Part shown: positions 32,683 to 45,477 of the stretch, in pieces
Layout of the letters: every line of letters starts with the position of its first letter
Position numbering within the stretch: position 1 is the stretch's first letter
Assembly: GCA_946807835.1 (NCBI GenBank)
Contig: OX327690.1
Coordinates: 14,170,501 to 14,234,500 of the forward strand
Direction of reading: 5' to 3'
From: Ailanthus altissimus
Taxonomy: Eukaryota; Streptophyta; Magnoliopsida; Sapindales; Simaroubaceae
DNA length: 64,000 bases
Program-made: the position numbers and the translations under genes
Notes under the pieces: model-generated
The model's database searches: none
Seen by the model: only the letters and a program-made list of their open reading frames with translations
Told to the model about the DNA's origin: nothing

Positions 32683-34866
32683 TGAGTGTGTGATTAATAG
32701 AGTGTATATATAAGCTTAAATTTTATTACACGCAGTGAAAGAATCATATACATATTACACTCAATCAATATAATCATACATATATATCTCATATATGATC
32801 ATATATTAATTAAACTAAATTACAAGTGAGAAAACTATCCGGATTGAAGGTAGCTTTCAATTCTTCAAGAGTTGCAATCTCTAAGTCTTGAGCTTACCTT
32901 GAAGTATGTTGTTGCACAATTCTAGCTCATAACAAAAATTATGGGATTGTGAATCTAGAATTGTAGCCACAAAATTTTCAATAATAGGTATTAACCTCTC
33001 AAACACTTTGATTCCTTTTATCTTTGTTTCTTATGAGAGATGCGATGAATAAAATATTTTTGATCTTTGTTCTCACACAACACTTGGTATAGATGGCTAG
33101 CTTATTTTCTCATAACTCTCTCATATGTGGATGGTTAGCTTGCACACTCATTGAATGAATTGAGAGCCTATTTGATTTTTGTCCAAAAAATGGCTCATTA
33201 AAGTGCTCTCCCCACCTTTATAATTGTTGGCCATGCCACTTAATTATGTTTGCCAAAACACTTGAAAATGGCCAGCAAGATATTTCTTTATCTGATATTA
33301 GAATATCTTTAATTATTTTAAGTAAATGGCCAACATTAAAGTCCCTCATTAGTTAAATTATGACTTGCCATAATTGATGTTTATTCTTTTGCAATAATGA
33401 TAATAAATAAATTTTGCATTAATTATTCAAAAACTATTTTTGAATAATTACTTTTACCATACTTGTTTTTACTAGCAAGGTAAATTGGTAATTTCAAGGT
33501 AAAAATAATTTATGGACGATATTATGCCACTTGTCAACATCCTATTGGTTAACAACTCTTGTCAATTAATTATGTATTATGCTTAACATTTAAGTCTTGA
33601 CAAATACACATCCTGAGGAACCCCTTAAACATATTTTCAATTTGCTGTAACTTTTTGGACCGAATTGTTCAATCTACTATGCTTCTCTGGTGCATAATGA
33701 GTACACTTCATATTGTGAGACTCTCTAGGTCCATGCCCAGTTTATCATATGGAACTTGTCCATATATCTGTGAATAATGTCCCACTTACATGTTACGGAC
33801 ATCACAAAGTGGCGCGTTAGACCATACAAGTTGAGGTTATAACATACCTATATAATCCTTCCATTATAGATATCCTAGAAGAGCGGAGATATAGATCAAC
33901 ACTGAAAATTTTCTATATGTTCAATTGTAAACTTATCTCTAGATTTGTATTTCAATAAATGATATCCACAAATACTTTTGCGATATTATTTATTCTAAAA
34001 AAAAATTTCTAGTTTTTATTGCTTATGGCCATAAGACCTTTTGAAACACAATCTTAAAGCATCACGAAATATTAATCACCCAAATGAGCTGATGAATCTT
34101 ATATCTACGTACACTAAACTCCATGAGCATCAAACTATACCCAACGACACCTAGTAGTTAGACTATAAAAGGTTTCTAACATGTTTGAAACTAAAGAATT
34201 ACGGATCACTCACAAGCCCATTGTGGTACTTAGGTCAAAGGACAACAAATACGAGTCAACTTAAGACCCTCCTTTGACGAATTTACGGGATGTCTATTAG
34301 AGGTTCTCATGAGTTTGTTCAGTACACAGTCCTTACTGAATACTTGTATCTCTATACGAGCTTCTGCTAAACTCATGGTTTGCTAAGACTAACCATCTGG
34401 ACCATCAGATATAGACATACACTGATATATATATTAAGGTCTTCACTGATAGATCTACATCAGTGAAGATAGATCAAGAATATAGTATTTGAGAACATAT
34501 TTATATAATGACATTTCTAGGACAATTTGTAACTCTTTGCAACCACGTCATTACTAATATATTCTCAGGTCTTTGTCCCATTTTAGACAAGGTTTTAATT
34601 CCTTAGATTTCGCTAACTCTTATAACTTGTTAACGTTTATCAGTGCTAACTTTTAGTATTTATAACTTTCAATGTTGCTAGTTCTTAGCACTGATTTAAA
34701 CTACTTTAACTAGATCTGAACTCCTTCAAACATATAATGTCTTAAACGTTACAAGTATCTTAGCATATATTAAATATAATTAGTAATTTAATAAAATAAT
34801 AATAGTATAAATATAAAACAAATATTCATACATAAAAGGGATGATATGTAAGCACCAATTCCAACA
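32683..34866 (-). repeat. 5' LTR of the copia element (2184 bp)
   Basis: Minus strand starts TGTTGGAATTGGTGC and ends ATCACACACTCA just before the PBS. It is co-linear by eye with the solo LTRs at 1876-4027, 37245-39254 and 50988-53353, except that its last few hundred bases diverge. It is what identifies that LTR family as copia. Confidence 0.82.
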
Positions 34867-34871
34867 AATTT

Positions 34872-37239
34872 TTATTTAATACATTGGCCATGATCCACGT
34901 TTTGAGAAAAATGAAAGCTTGAAAATAATAGGACAAAAATGTTGGGAATGATATATGTTGCCTTTACTTGGAATTTTCAAGCATCATGTGTTTATTGTGG
35001 TTATTATTGTTATTGGATTTCAATGGTCTACTTCTTGATTATATTATTTTGCTTAGAGGTGTTGGTAACTTACTTTGAATTATTAAGAAAAAATTTCCAT
35101 AATTATAAAAGCTTGATTATTTGGACATCATGTTAGGCTAGGTGTATGGTTGCTCTTAGATGTTTATGTAGTATTGAGATTAAAAACAGTATTCGTTTAG
35201 GGAATTAAGCTATTGAGATACTCTTGAGCCTGCCTGGATTATTAGGCCTTGGGCCTTGGATGAAATCCAGAGGCAGCAGTAGCAAGGTTATAGATTTCTT
35301 ACCATGTAATATAATCATTTAAAAAAAGATTTATCATTATATATAAAAACAATTAATCATATCTCACGCCAACAAACAATTTTAGTTTTCTTAAGTTAAA
35401 ACATATAAAAAAATTATTTTATTTTATTAATTTTAATAAATATTCATTTTAAAAATTGTATTTTAAAATTATTTAGTCAATTTTATACATCTTGTAAACT
35501 TACTTAAGTTAATTTAAAAATATTTCTAACATGTAAATAAAAATATATCTAATAATGTTTTAAGAACATAGATTTGAACTTTCTAGGTTTTAAATGTTTT
35601 ATGCTTTCAAAAACTAAAAAGCAAACAAAGAAACAAACAAATCTTCAAACATATGCTTTCGATTTCAGTGAAAATCAATTTTATGACAAATTAGGGAAAA
35701 TGAAAACTATAACCCCAAAGTTAGGATAGAAAAACTTCTTTAGTTTAAAAATTCCTTAAAAAAAATACCTTCTTTGTTAGTTAATTATTAATTTAGATGA
35801 AATAGGAAAAATATGACACTTTACTCTTAAAAGGAAACTCGATGTCGTGTAGTTGGTTTATTTTATATTTTTAACTATAAAACTTAAAACAAATAACTAA
35901 ATATATTTATAAAATAATGTAAAATAAATAAAATGAACAACTACCTATAGCAATGGTAATCGTCCTCGTTATAAAAATGACAATAAATTGATTCAAAATT
36001 AATATTATTAAACTTCAAATTTTTTATCAACATTACGGTTGGGCTATTTTTGTGAAAGAACCACTAGAAGAAACATCAAACCAAATAAAAATATGAAGGT
36101 GGTGACTACCATTATACTATCGTCAAATGACGAGTTATTATAATGAACCTCTACCATGGCTTAAATTAGCAACCAAAATATTTCTAATAATGATAGTAGT
36201 GCATTGTAACTCACTGCCACTAAATGGCAACGTTATTATAGTCGCAACTTTTATCTCTTTATTTGGTTCTCCATTTCTTCTAAAAACAAATGGCTCTACC
36301 ACATGTAAATCATTAAATTTTAAGTGTAATGATGTCAATATTTAGTTGATCTGACATCGACACCATTATTGGCGCCAAATTGACACAAACAACAATAAAG
36401 TTGGCAGTGGTCGCTACTTTATGTTTATATTTTATATTTTACTCTGTTTTTTATTTTTAAAATTGTTTTATAATTTTTTTAAAACTAAATTTCAAAACAA
36501 ACTATTGTAATAAGCCATATGTCATTCTAATATTACAAAAATATTTATTGGTAATTATATTTTTTTATTTTAATTGATTATATTATAAACATATTAAACA
36601 AAAATAACTAGACCAGATTATGTCTGTGTCATTAATGTGTCAATTCATCTAAATTTGGAATCAACTATAGTTTAAAGGGTATTATGATCATTGTAATAAA
36701 AATTATCCAACGTAAAAGAACCTTTTAATAAAGGGGGATACTTTTAGGTAATTTATGAAATAGATGGATCTTATTATTTTTAGACTAATTTTTGTAGTTG
36801 TAGCTATTCTTTTTCCATTGATTTATCTTATATGACTAGAAAAAGTAAGGTACGTGGGCTTATAGGTAGGATGGTTGACTCTACTTAATAGATAATTTTT
36901 TTTAATCTTAGACTTTAAAAAAAAAAGATATCAAAGCTAAATTCTGGTAGTAAACAAATGTACATACTTGTTGACTAAAAAATATAGTTTTCTTTGGCCA
37001 ATGACTTTAAATTTTGTTTTGGGTAGAAACAAAGCTTTGGGTTTGGTCCCAGTTGGGCTATGATCCTGGGCCTTCTAGACTTCTTGTTTTAGTTGCTCTT
37101 GTAAACACCAAGAAAATACACATTATGATCTAGTCAATTATAATTTCAGCGAAGATCCTCCGATGCTTAAGTTAGCTTTCTGGTGAACAGTAGCGAAATA
37201 AGAGAAATAAGCAAAGAGCTTTTCTATATGGAGTTTGAA
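34872..37239. other. Unassigned AT-rich sequence
   Basis: No recognisable domain. Overlapping frames of 66-72 codons on both strands at 36127-36345 are not supported by any motif. GGCCTTGGGCC at 35246 and CCTGGGCCTTC near 37064, with CCTCCGATGCTTAAGTTAG at 37158, resemble GC-richer LTR segments of plant gypsy elements; this may be a degraded LTR of the Tat element. Confidence 0.35.
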
Positions 37240-37244
37240 AAAAA

Positions 37245-39254
37245 TGTTAGAGTTATGCCTACGTGCCATCCTAGTTTTGTATTAATATTTGATATCTATA
37301 TAGTATATATTTTATTATATTGCTAATTACTTCTTCATAATATGTTTCAATTCTTGTTACGCTACAAACTTTGTATTATTTGAAGGAGTTCAGATAAGGT
37401 CTACAGGAGGTTAGACTAATGCTAAGAGTTAACATATATTTTAAGAGTTAGAACATTGTCTATAATGGGACAAAGACCTCAAAATATACTTATAATAACA
37501 TAGTTACAAGAGTTGCAATGGGTTGCTAGGATGTGTCATTATGCAAGCATGTTCTTAAATATATTGTTCCTGATCTATTTCTACTAATACAGATCTGTTG
37601 ATAGATTTCATTAATTCACATAGATTAGTGTATGTCTATATTTGTAGGATACAGATGGTCGTTCCTACCTGACCATGATCCTGGAGATTGTATAGGCATA
37701 TAGGTATTCAGTTAGGACTGAGTACTGAATAGACTCATGAGGACCCCAATAGACATCCTATGTTGTCGTTAATAGAAGGTCCTCTTGAGTTGAGTAGTAT
37801 ACATGGTTCTCTGACTTAAGCACCGTGGTGGGCTTATAAGTGATCCACCATACTTTGGTTCTACGTATGTTAGAAACCTTTCATAGTCTAACTGTTGAGT
37901 GTCGCTGGGTATGGTCTAATGCTCATGGAATTCGGTGTATGCAGATATGGGATCCATCAGCTCACATAGGAAGTGATATATCCAGATGCTCCAAGATAGT
38001 ATCTCAAGAAAGTCTTATCGCCATAAGCAGTGAATTCGAAAAAGGAGTTTCCACAGGGTTAAACAATATGGCAAAGAGTTTGCTTATATTGTTCAGTGAA
38101 ATATCATTCTGGAGATAGGTTTATAGATGAGCACATGATTTTTTACGGTATTGATCTATGTCCCCGCACATCCAAGATATATATGATGGATGGACTATAT
38201 GTATGCATTGTGATCTCAACTTGTATAGTTCAACGTGCTGATTTGTAATATCCATAACGTGTGCGTGGGGCATTGCTCATGGACTTATAGAATAGTTCTA
38301 TTTGACGAATTGGGCATGGACCTAGGGAGTCCCGTGATATAGAGTGCACTCGTTGTGCACTAGGGCAGAGTACTGGATTAAATTATTTAATCTAGTAATA
38401 TCTAGCAATACCACGAGAATGTGTGCGTGTCCGTGTTTAAGCATTAAATACAATAATTAGTCAATAATTGTTATTCACTAATTTTATAATAACACGTGGT
38501 GCATTGTGGACCCTCGGTTGAGTTTACCCAAGTGTGAAATTTGATAGAACCCGTTAAGGGGTATACTTGGTAACTATTTATTAAGGACAAAATGATCATT
38601 TCACACAATGATTATTTAATTATTAATAATCATAATATCTCATTTAAATATATTATTTTATAATATTATATATTTTAATAATATAATATATATTTATGCA
38701 TGATAGTTGTCATGCATTTATATATATAATATTATTTTATTATCATTATTGCCCTAAATGGCTAAACTTTCATTATTTTAATATATAATATTATTAGTTT
38801 AATATAATGAGAGATATATATGCGTGTGTTTAACGGGAAATGATGGAAAAACATAGGGATATGGTAATTATTACTTCTCATCCTTTCATTTCTATTTTTG
38901 TTTCCTTTTAAAAAAAAGGAAAAACATACACAGCCAGCCATTTTTAGGGGTTAAAGGGTTAATTCCATGTTAGATTAAGAAGTTGTTGTTCTAACTCACC
39001 AAACCCATTAAGTTGGTGACTAGAGTTGCCTACAAGTACGTCTCCGGGCAGATTCCCCATATTCATGTGTAAAACGTACATATTCTGGTGATTTCTCAAC
39101 TTTACTTTTGATATATTAATTTGATTATTATATGTTTCTTATGTTGATTATATATTTTAAACGTTCCGCTGCGCCAAATATGTATGAGATACGTAGTTTA
39201 TACAATTGAACACTGTTACACATGCATACATCTATGTATATTTAATCCCTTACA
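37245..39254 (+). mobile_element. Solo LTR of the copia family (2010 bp)
   Basis: Starts TGTTAGAGTTATGCC and is co-linear with the LTR at 1876-4027 (for example GAAGGAGTTCAGAT, GGACAAAGACCTC, CATGGACCTAGGGAGTCCC). It ends near CCCTTACA at 39254. Flanks are AAAAA and AAAAT, so a TSD is possible but weak because the site is an A run. No coding content. Confidence 0.75.
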
Positions 39255-39259
39255 AAAAT

Positions 39260-40440
39260 GAGAACCTATTTCTAGTTGTCTTTCCTCTTTATATAACATT
39301 GGGTCTGAAAGATTATGTGAATAGATATTCAAGCTATTACCGAATTACTCAGCGTGAACAAGTGTGGATGATCAAGATATCACATATCTATTTGGTGTGA
39401 CTTGAGGGATATTGTTTCCCAAATCAAGGGATTCTTCTTTAATGATGGTGTAGGTTGTCTCTCTTAATAACTTACCTTATCTGGGCTGTTGACTTGATGT
39501 CTCCTGTATGGTTTGAAAATTGGCCTTTGGGGAATTAGCTAATCAAACTACTTGGCCTTCTATAAAATTTGAGGAGCCATAGAGACATGCTTATGGTTGA
39601 GTTGCTCAACCTATCTACGATATCTGTTGCTTGTGGTGCTTGTATCGACCCAGCTGAGGCCTAGAGTGGTGGCCAAGTGAGCGCTATTGATCAGAGTGAT
39701 AAGATGATATTTTGAGTAGGTTATAGGCTTTTGGGCTTGTCTCTTTAGGTGGAGCTTGTTGTTGGCCCATATATTGGGCTTTTAGACCCATCATCTAGGT
39801 GAAACAGGCAATAGGCCGGTCAATTGGGTTTTCGGGGATTTCCAAGGGTGAAGCGAGGTCTACTAGTTTTTAGTTTTGATTAATCAAAGCTAAAAACTTT
39901 ATTCCTCTCTTATTTGTTCGGTACATGTTTTGTGTTTCAAAGAAAGTCTAAACAGGTCAATTACCCTTGAACGAGATTCTGGTGTTCTTGCTGCTCAGTG
40001 TATATAATGTCGCTATTTGGTATCTATGATTCTATTTTTCGGTATTTGTGATGCTATTACTTGGTGTCTAAGATTTTGCCCAGTATCTGTGTTGTAGTTG
40101 TTCGGTGTTTGTGATATTACTACTGCTCATTGTCTGCCACATATATCAAAAAGGTTCAGTTGGTTCTGAGTAGGTTGCTTTCTGTTACCCTAGGTTTACT
40201 TTGTATTCTTTTTTCAAATCTTCGACATTTATGAATAATCATTCAACGGGTAAGTTAATCCCTTTCTCATCTTCTTTACAAGTTTTTACCATATTTACTC
40301 TCTACCTGATTTGTTGTATATCTTCATTGTCTAGCATGTATGTTTATTTGTACTTTTCCAAAATCATGCTATTTTTATATCCTATTATTGCTATTTTTCT
40401 TGTTTTGCTTTCTCTTTTGTGGCATGGTTGCATTGTTGTC
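39260..40440. other. Probable LTR or non-coding end of the Tat element
   Basis: Non-coding, with GC-richer blocks (GGGCTTGTCTC, GGCCCATATATTGGGC) and short repeats at 39990-40137. It precedes the Transposase_28-like relic on the plus strand and would be the 3' end of the minus-strand Tat element. I could not find a matching LTR copy in the window. Confidence 0.35.
39990..40137. repeat. Short degenerate tandem repeat, unit about 21-25 bp
   Basis: Six loose copies built on YGGTRTYTRTGATNCTATTNNT (for example GGTATCTATGATTCTATT, CGGTATTTGTGATGCTATTA, CGGTGTTTGTGATATTACTA). Confidence 0.6.
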
Positions 40441-40482
40441 TTATGCTTAGTGCTAATTTAGTTCCTGGGAAGATTTATTTTC

Positions 40483-43032
40483 AATGGCTTCAGAAATAGA
40501 AATAACTTTAGTATCTCTGCCATTAACATGGCTATTGAAGAAGACATTGAAAATCCTGAGGTCCTACTTGTCATGAGGTTAGGTAGGGCTAGATGAGGTG
40601 ATGTGGCTTCCACCTCGGTAGATGATGTGGCCTCCTCCTCATTAGTCGTTATTGATAACCTCGAGCAAGTCTTAAACATAGAGGGTGAGTGAGAGGCTAA
40701 TCCTGAGGATCCTGCTTAGTGAAATTTTAGGGTTTTTTTATATTGAAGTTCTTGAGTTTGAACTAAATCGGAGGTATTAGATATCTAGAATGTCCTAACT
40801 AGAACTTGATTCTTTGAGGGCAACCTATAATATCCCTGAAACAGAAACCCTTAGACTTCTATCTCTTGATGACTTCTCGAGTAGTCATTCAGATAGGGAG
40901 GTAGCAATTCACGCTAAATTCCTCAAGCTAGGTCTTAGGCTACCCATGCAGTCCTATTTTGCTTAAATATTGGCTCGCTTAGGTATAGCTCCCTCACAGG
41001 CAAACCCCAACTTATAAAGGGTTCTAATTGGTCTATATGTCTTGTAGGTAAGGGCAAGGCTATCCTCACCCCACTATCATGAACTGCATCACTTATATCA
41101 TTTTAGGAGTAGTGCTGGAGAATAGCGAGGGTTTTATTACCTCTCTTTCCATAGGCTCAAAAATCCTATCCCTGGCCGCTCTTCTTTTATTAAGAGCTGG
41201 AAGAGGAATTAGTTTTTTGTTAGGGTTGAGTGAGATCAGTGGTTTCTAAGTAAAAATGAAGGAAATGGTTGTTCTTTCAGACTTTGTATTGAACGCAGGT
41301 CTTTCTTTTACTTCCTTACTCCTTTAGTTGTTTTCTTTTGTCTTCTTTCTTGATTAACACTTTGAATTTTAAAAACTTGGGCAACCAACTTCGAAGTATT
41401 CGAGAGCCGTCATGTTAGTATCGGAGTTGCTCTTTCATACATCTCTCATACATATGATCTTTTTTCCCCTTCAAGCCTCGTAGAATCAGGCTTACTATTA
41501 GCGGCCCCTAATAAAGTATCACGCAGACGTAATATATGCAAGTTTGAGCCGTTCATCTTTTTTCTTAGTCTAAGTTGTCTTTTATTTTGACTTATAACTT
41601 CTTCTATTTTTATTTTGCAGGAATGGGCAAACAAGGTGGTAGTGAGAGAAGGAAGAGAGGGCAAACTGAAAGCCCTAGCTCAACATCAAGAGGTTAGGGT
41701 GAGCTCAACATGGACAATGTAATGGGGCATCTTTTTTAGCCTTGAGGGACAGGGCAGGGGAAGCTTAAAAAGAGGTAAAGAATCAGGGACCTCTGAGGGT
41801 GGAAGAAGTGTGAGCCCTTACCCTCTTTATAAGTCACAAGTTAGCTCTTAAGGCTGAGGCATCTCTACTCTGGTCTAGACTCCAGTGCAGACATTCCTTC
41901 AGCCTTCAAGATTGATTAAGGAGTCCAGCTTAGAGAGGGTGCCTCTATTAAGGGAGGCCCTTACTTAACTGTGACTTTCAGTGTACTAGTACACGAGTAA
42001 AGAGGGATCTGGCATAAATGATTCTAGTGATACAGGAGCTAGAATGATATGTTGACCATGCTTGGATTGCTCGAATTTCTGCTATGATCTCTATCATTGG
42101 GTTCCATTCTACAATGGACACTACCATGGATGTAAAGCTTTTTACTCCCTTTTTTTTTCATCTTTCTTTTTTTATTTCTATTGTCTCAAAATATTAAATT
42201 AGTTTTATTTACAATCTGTCTTCGCCTGTTTTCAATTCTAGACTGAGATCATTGATATGATAGTAAGTTTCCAACAACCTGAGGAAAGCCTTCACAAAGC
42301 AAAGCATAAGGCACAGAAAGCCAAGAGACAAGCTGATTAGGAGTGCAGGAAAGTGCATAAACTGCCCAAGCTAATTGAGGATCTTAAAACTGGGTAAGTT
42401 GAGGCAGAGAGTAAAGTGTCTGAGCTAGAGTGACAAAAGAATTTGTAGGAGATGGACAACTATTTAGCAATAACTTAGAGTTAAGGTTTTGAGTTGGTTA
42501 ATCAAAATGGTGAGCTTGAAAGGCATCTCACAGTGGCTCAGAGAGAAAGGAAGTTAATCAAACAGATTAAGGCAAACTTGGCTGGTCAAGTTAAAAAGCT
42601 TTGAGGGTCTTTGCGGTCGACCATACAGAAAGATTCTGCCAAGTTATGGTTGAGGCGTTTCGAAAATCGGTCAATTATTTTGAAGAGAGCTATCTAGAGA
42701 TTGACCTATAATGGATGTAGGACATAGCCTCTAGTGGGCAGGGACCTAAGAAGGAGAGCTCTCATACCCAAGATTTTAAAGCTTCAAACCAAGTCTAAGC
42801 TATTGAGACTGCTGACATTGCCCTCCAGACTCTTTCCACAATTATTCAAGATCAATCTGCCCTGTAAACAACTCCTACTCCTCTAGAAGCTCCGACTCGG
42901 GTGGTTGAAGAGGAGGCTCTCCAAACTATCTTTTTGTTCTTAGGAGAAAGGAGCTCGTCTGCTACTACTACAGGTTTAGGAAGCGTTACTAATATTGACC
43001 CGGGGTCTTATAACATTGCCTCAGCTGCCTAG
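40483..43032 (+). pseudogene. Transposase_28-like gene relic, antisense to the Tat pol
   Basis: ATG at 40483 (MASEIEITLVSLPL). From 40800: LDSLRATYNIPETETLRLLS, LGLRLPMQSYFA, RVLIGLYVL, GFYYLSFHRLKNPIPG and SSFIKSWKRN, the block order of Transposase_28. An intron-like stretch ends at TTTTATTTTGCAG (41622), and a second at TTTTCAATTCTAG (42241). A Lys/Glu/Gln-rich coiled coil follows (42280-42610), then FRKSVNYFEESYLEIDL near 42660-42710. It ends near 43032 with AATAAA signals after. Several stops make it a pseudogene. It lies downstream of, and antisense to, the minus-strand Tat pol, the place where some Tat elements carry an extra ORF. The protein's role is unknown. Confidence 0.72.
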
Positions 43033-43634
43033 ATGCTTTTTATTTTATTTTGAATGCACTTTTTTATACATTTTTGTAATCTAAACTACAGTACTGGACC
43101 ACACTATTAAGTTTTTAATGAATAAAGTTTGTTTTCCTTATAATATGTTATTTCTTTATTGGTCTTCTTGCTACGTATTTCTTACTCAATTCCTTAAAAA
43201 GTATTTTGACTTATTGAATATACCTATGAATTATACTACATAAGATTACTCTTTAAGTGAGTGGATGATAATAAAATGATGCCAAGCCTGGATGAAGAAA
43301 TCCTATTTGGATTTGTTGAATGTAAGTTATGACTTCTTGCATAGATATACTCTTCTAGATTAAGTAGATAATAATAAAATAGTTTAAATAAAAGAATCCT
43401 ATTCGAATTTTTTTCCATAAAATTATGTTAAGTAGAAATAACCCAAGCTTTCTAATATACTAAGGTTAAGTGGACATCTTGTTCAAAAGAATCAATCTCT
43501 TCGGATGTGCTGAATATATTTAGGAAAGTCAACCCTAGTAATCTTTTGATACATAATAGTTGAATGATGTCAAGCAAGTCAAAGGATTCCTGTTTAGTCT
43601 TTAAAACACATTAAGCGTACCTTTACAAATAATA
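43033..43634. other. Non-coding 3' region of the Transposase_28-like relic
   Basis: AT-rich, with AATAAA at 43119-43126 and loosely repeated GATAATAATAAAATR motifs at 43265 and 43366. No gene seen. Confidence 0.4.
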
Positions 43635-43915
43635 AGGTAACCCTTTTGAGTGCCGCACCCCTTTAGGGACAACCTCAAAGAACATTGAACCCTTACTACC
43701 TGACTTGGGCAAACTCTTTGAGTGCCACACTCCCTAAGGGATAACCTTAAAGAGCACTGATCCCTCTTGGCTGATCCTAGGTAACCTCTTGAGTATTATT
43801 ATACCTCTTTAGGGACTATCTCAAAGAGCGTTGCCCTACTCGACTGATCATGGGTAACCTCTTAAGTGTCGCACCCTCTTAGAGACTACCTCAAAGATTG
43901 TTAACCTTTCTTTCG
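43635..43915. repeat. Tandem repeat, four units of about 73 bp, each able to form a hairpin
   Basis: Units begin GGYAACCYCTTKAGTG at 43635, 43708, 43780 and 43853 (periods 73, 72, 73). Each has CTTTGAG and CTCAAAG arms about 25 bp apart around a GCACCCCTTTAGGGAC-like core (arms imperfect in some units). Confidence 0.8.
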
Positions 43916-44009
43916 ATTCTTCGATTTGTAAATTAGAGTATGACTTGCTGTTTAGTCTCGTAGATATGTATGAAAAATCACTTTATTAGTTGTATTTTAT
44001 TTAACTTTG

Positions 44010-44374
44010 GGAAGTACATGGAATATTGCTTTTGTAAAAAGAAGGCTAATAATACACAAGTTTTAGGGATAATACTTCTTTAGCAACTCGGCATTCTATG
44101 GTTTCCTTACCACCTTTCCAATCAGTTCCTTTGAGTTAATAAACTCTTTTGTTTCTCCTGACAACTTTGTAGGGTACTAGGCTCTAAATTTTGAGGACAA
44201 TTCTTATTAGTACCAGGTTGCCTTCTGTGAATTATTGGGCCCAAACCTTCTTGTTATAGTACTTGGTTACTTTCTGTTGATAAATAGGTACTCAAATTTA
44301 GGCTTTTTCCCTTAGCTGTTCAATCAAGTCTAGGTGTCCCCAGTGCTGAGACCTTGAACAAAATAAAAAAAAAA
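44010..44374 (-). pseudogene. C-terminal end of Tat integrase/pol
   Basis: Minus strand gives LIEQLREKA-like, YQQKVTKYYNKKVWAQ and EGNLVLI with shifts, near 44320-44180, the conserved end of Tat-lineage pol (the block usually YYNxxVRxxxFxxGDLVLR). About 150 residues between this and the preceding integrase segment are missing. Confidence 0.65.
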
Positions 44375-44379
44375 CAACC

Positions 44380-45472
44380 TGATTAAGTTACAATTTATTG
44401 CTCCAGCATTGACCATTCATCACACCAGTGATAGCCTAGTACCTCAGTGCTATGTCCTCGACAAGAATTGAGGTTTTTAAGATCAAATCAATCCCTATAA
44501 AAGGCCACTTATCCCTAACCTAAAAGATCATCCAAGAAGACTCAAAACACTCAAGGGACTCACAAATCAAGTCTAAGAGAGCAATTGAAGAGTAATGGAA
44601 GCAACCATAGAGAGCAATTTAAGGCGTTCATTGGCATTAAGAGTTTCTTACGCGGTGCAATCAAAAGTAAATTCGACATTTACATCAGTTTACTACTGAT
44701 TGTATTATATTTTCTTATTATTTTTGTCGTTGTTCTCTTGTAGCCATGAACTAAATTTTCTTTGTAAGGTTAATACTTAAAGTCAATATATGAGCCTAAT
44801 TTTCATATCTTTCTAATATTTAATAAACTTAATTCTTTTTTATTAAAATTATTTGTTCTTAGTACTTTATTATATCTAGCCAATAATGTGATTGACTCAA
44901 TAATATTTTAATAAGCTTGGAAGAGACATCATTATATTTAGACCTAGATAATTTGATACGTGATTGTAGAGTGACATTCAATATTGCATATGCAAATTTT
45001 AAATTAGGATAGGAATATACCTAATTGACATGTATGATCAATAGGACTTATTTTTAATGAATCTTGATTTATTAAATACTAGGAATACAGGTATTTAGTA
45101 GATTAAGATATACTTGCATGACCTTGGGAGAGACTTATGAATATAATAGTGTTTTGATCAATAACAAAAACTGAGGGAATTAAATATTAGAGAATTAGTT
45201 ATCAGAAAGTATATTGATGGATTGTATTAATCTTAAGTTTTCTCCATGTTGCTATCTTCCAAATTTCTATTCTGTCTTTGCTTTTATATTTTTCAATTTT
45301 AATCTTAAGATTTTACTTGTTTTGAATAATTACTAAAAAGACAAAATTTTAGTACTTGGGCAAAAAGAAGAAATTGTCCCTGTGGGTTCGACATTCGACG
45401 CCTTTGTCCTTTTATTACTTGCATATGATAGTGTATACTTACACTTTATTTTAAGATATAGAAGTATCACAT
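44380..45472 (+). mobile_element. Probable solo LTR, Athila-like
   Basis: TGATTAAGTTAC at 44380 with CAACC on both sides (44375-44379 and 45473-45477). A TATA box (TATAAAAG) is at 44496-44503, and CCTGTGGGTTCGACATTCGA with TTTATTACTTGCATATGATA near 45380-45430 is the typical Athila LTR 3' end. The last bases are ACAT rather than CA, so the right edge may be a few bases off. It interrupts the Tat integrase. Confidence 0.55.
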
Positions 45473-45477
45473 CAACC

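Larger units (their letters stand above)
24417..34866 (-). mobile_element. Ty1/copia element, broken by a nested Athila-type element
   Basis: On the minus strand: 5' LTR 34866-32683, PBS 32673-32662, gag about 31650-30956, (Athila-type insert 30955-26921), integrase-RT-RNase H 26915-24665 and a 213-bp stub of the 3' LTR at 24629-24417. Order and strand are consistent for one copia element (gag, integrase, RT, RNase H). The right flank is AATTT (34867-34871); the left side is truncated, so no TSD can be checked. Confidence 0.78.

Noticed and set aside
36127..36345. Overlapping 72- and 66-codon frames on opposite strands
   Set aside because: No start context, no domain, and mutual overlap in AT-rich DNA; chance is sufficient.
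37240..39259. Five-base A-run as a TSD for the solo LTR at 37245-39254
   Set aside because: The flanks AAAAA and AAAAT lie in A runs, so a match is expected by chance; boundaries were set from homology instead.
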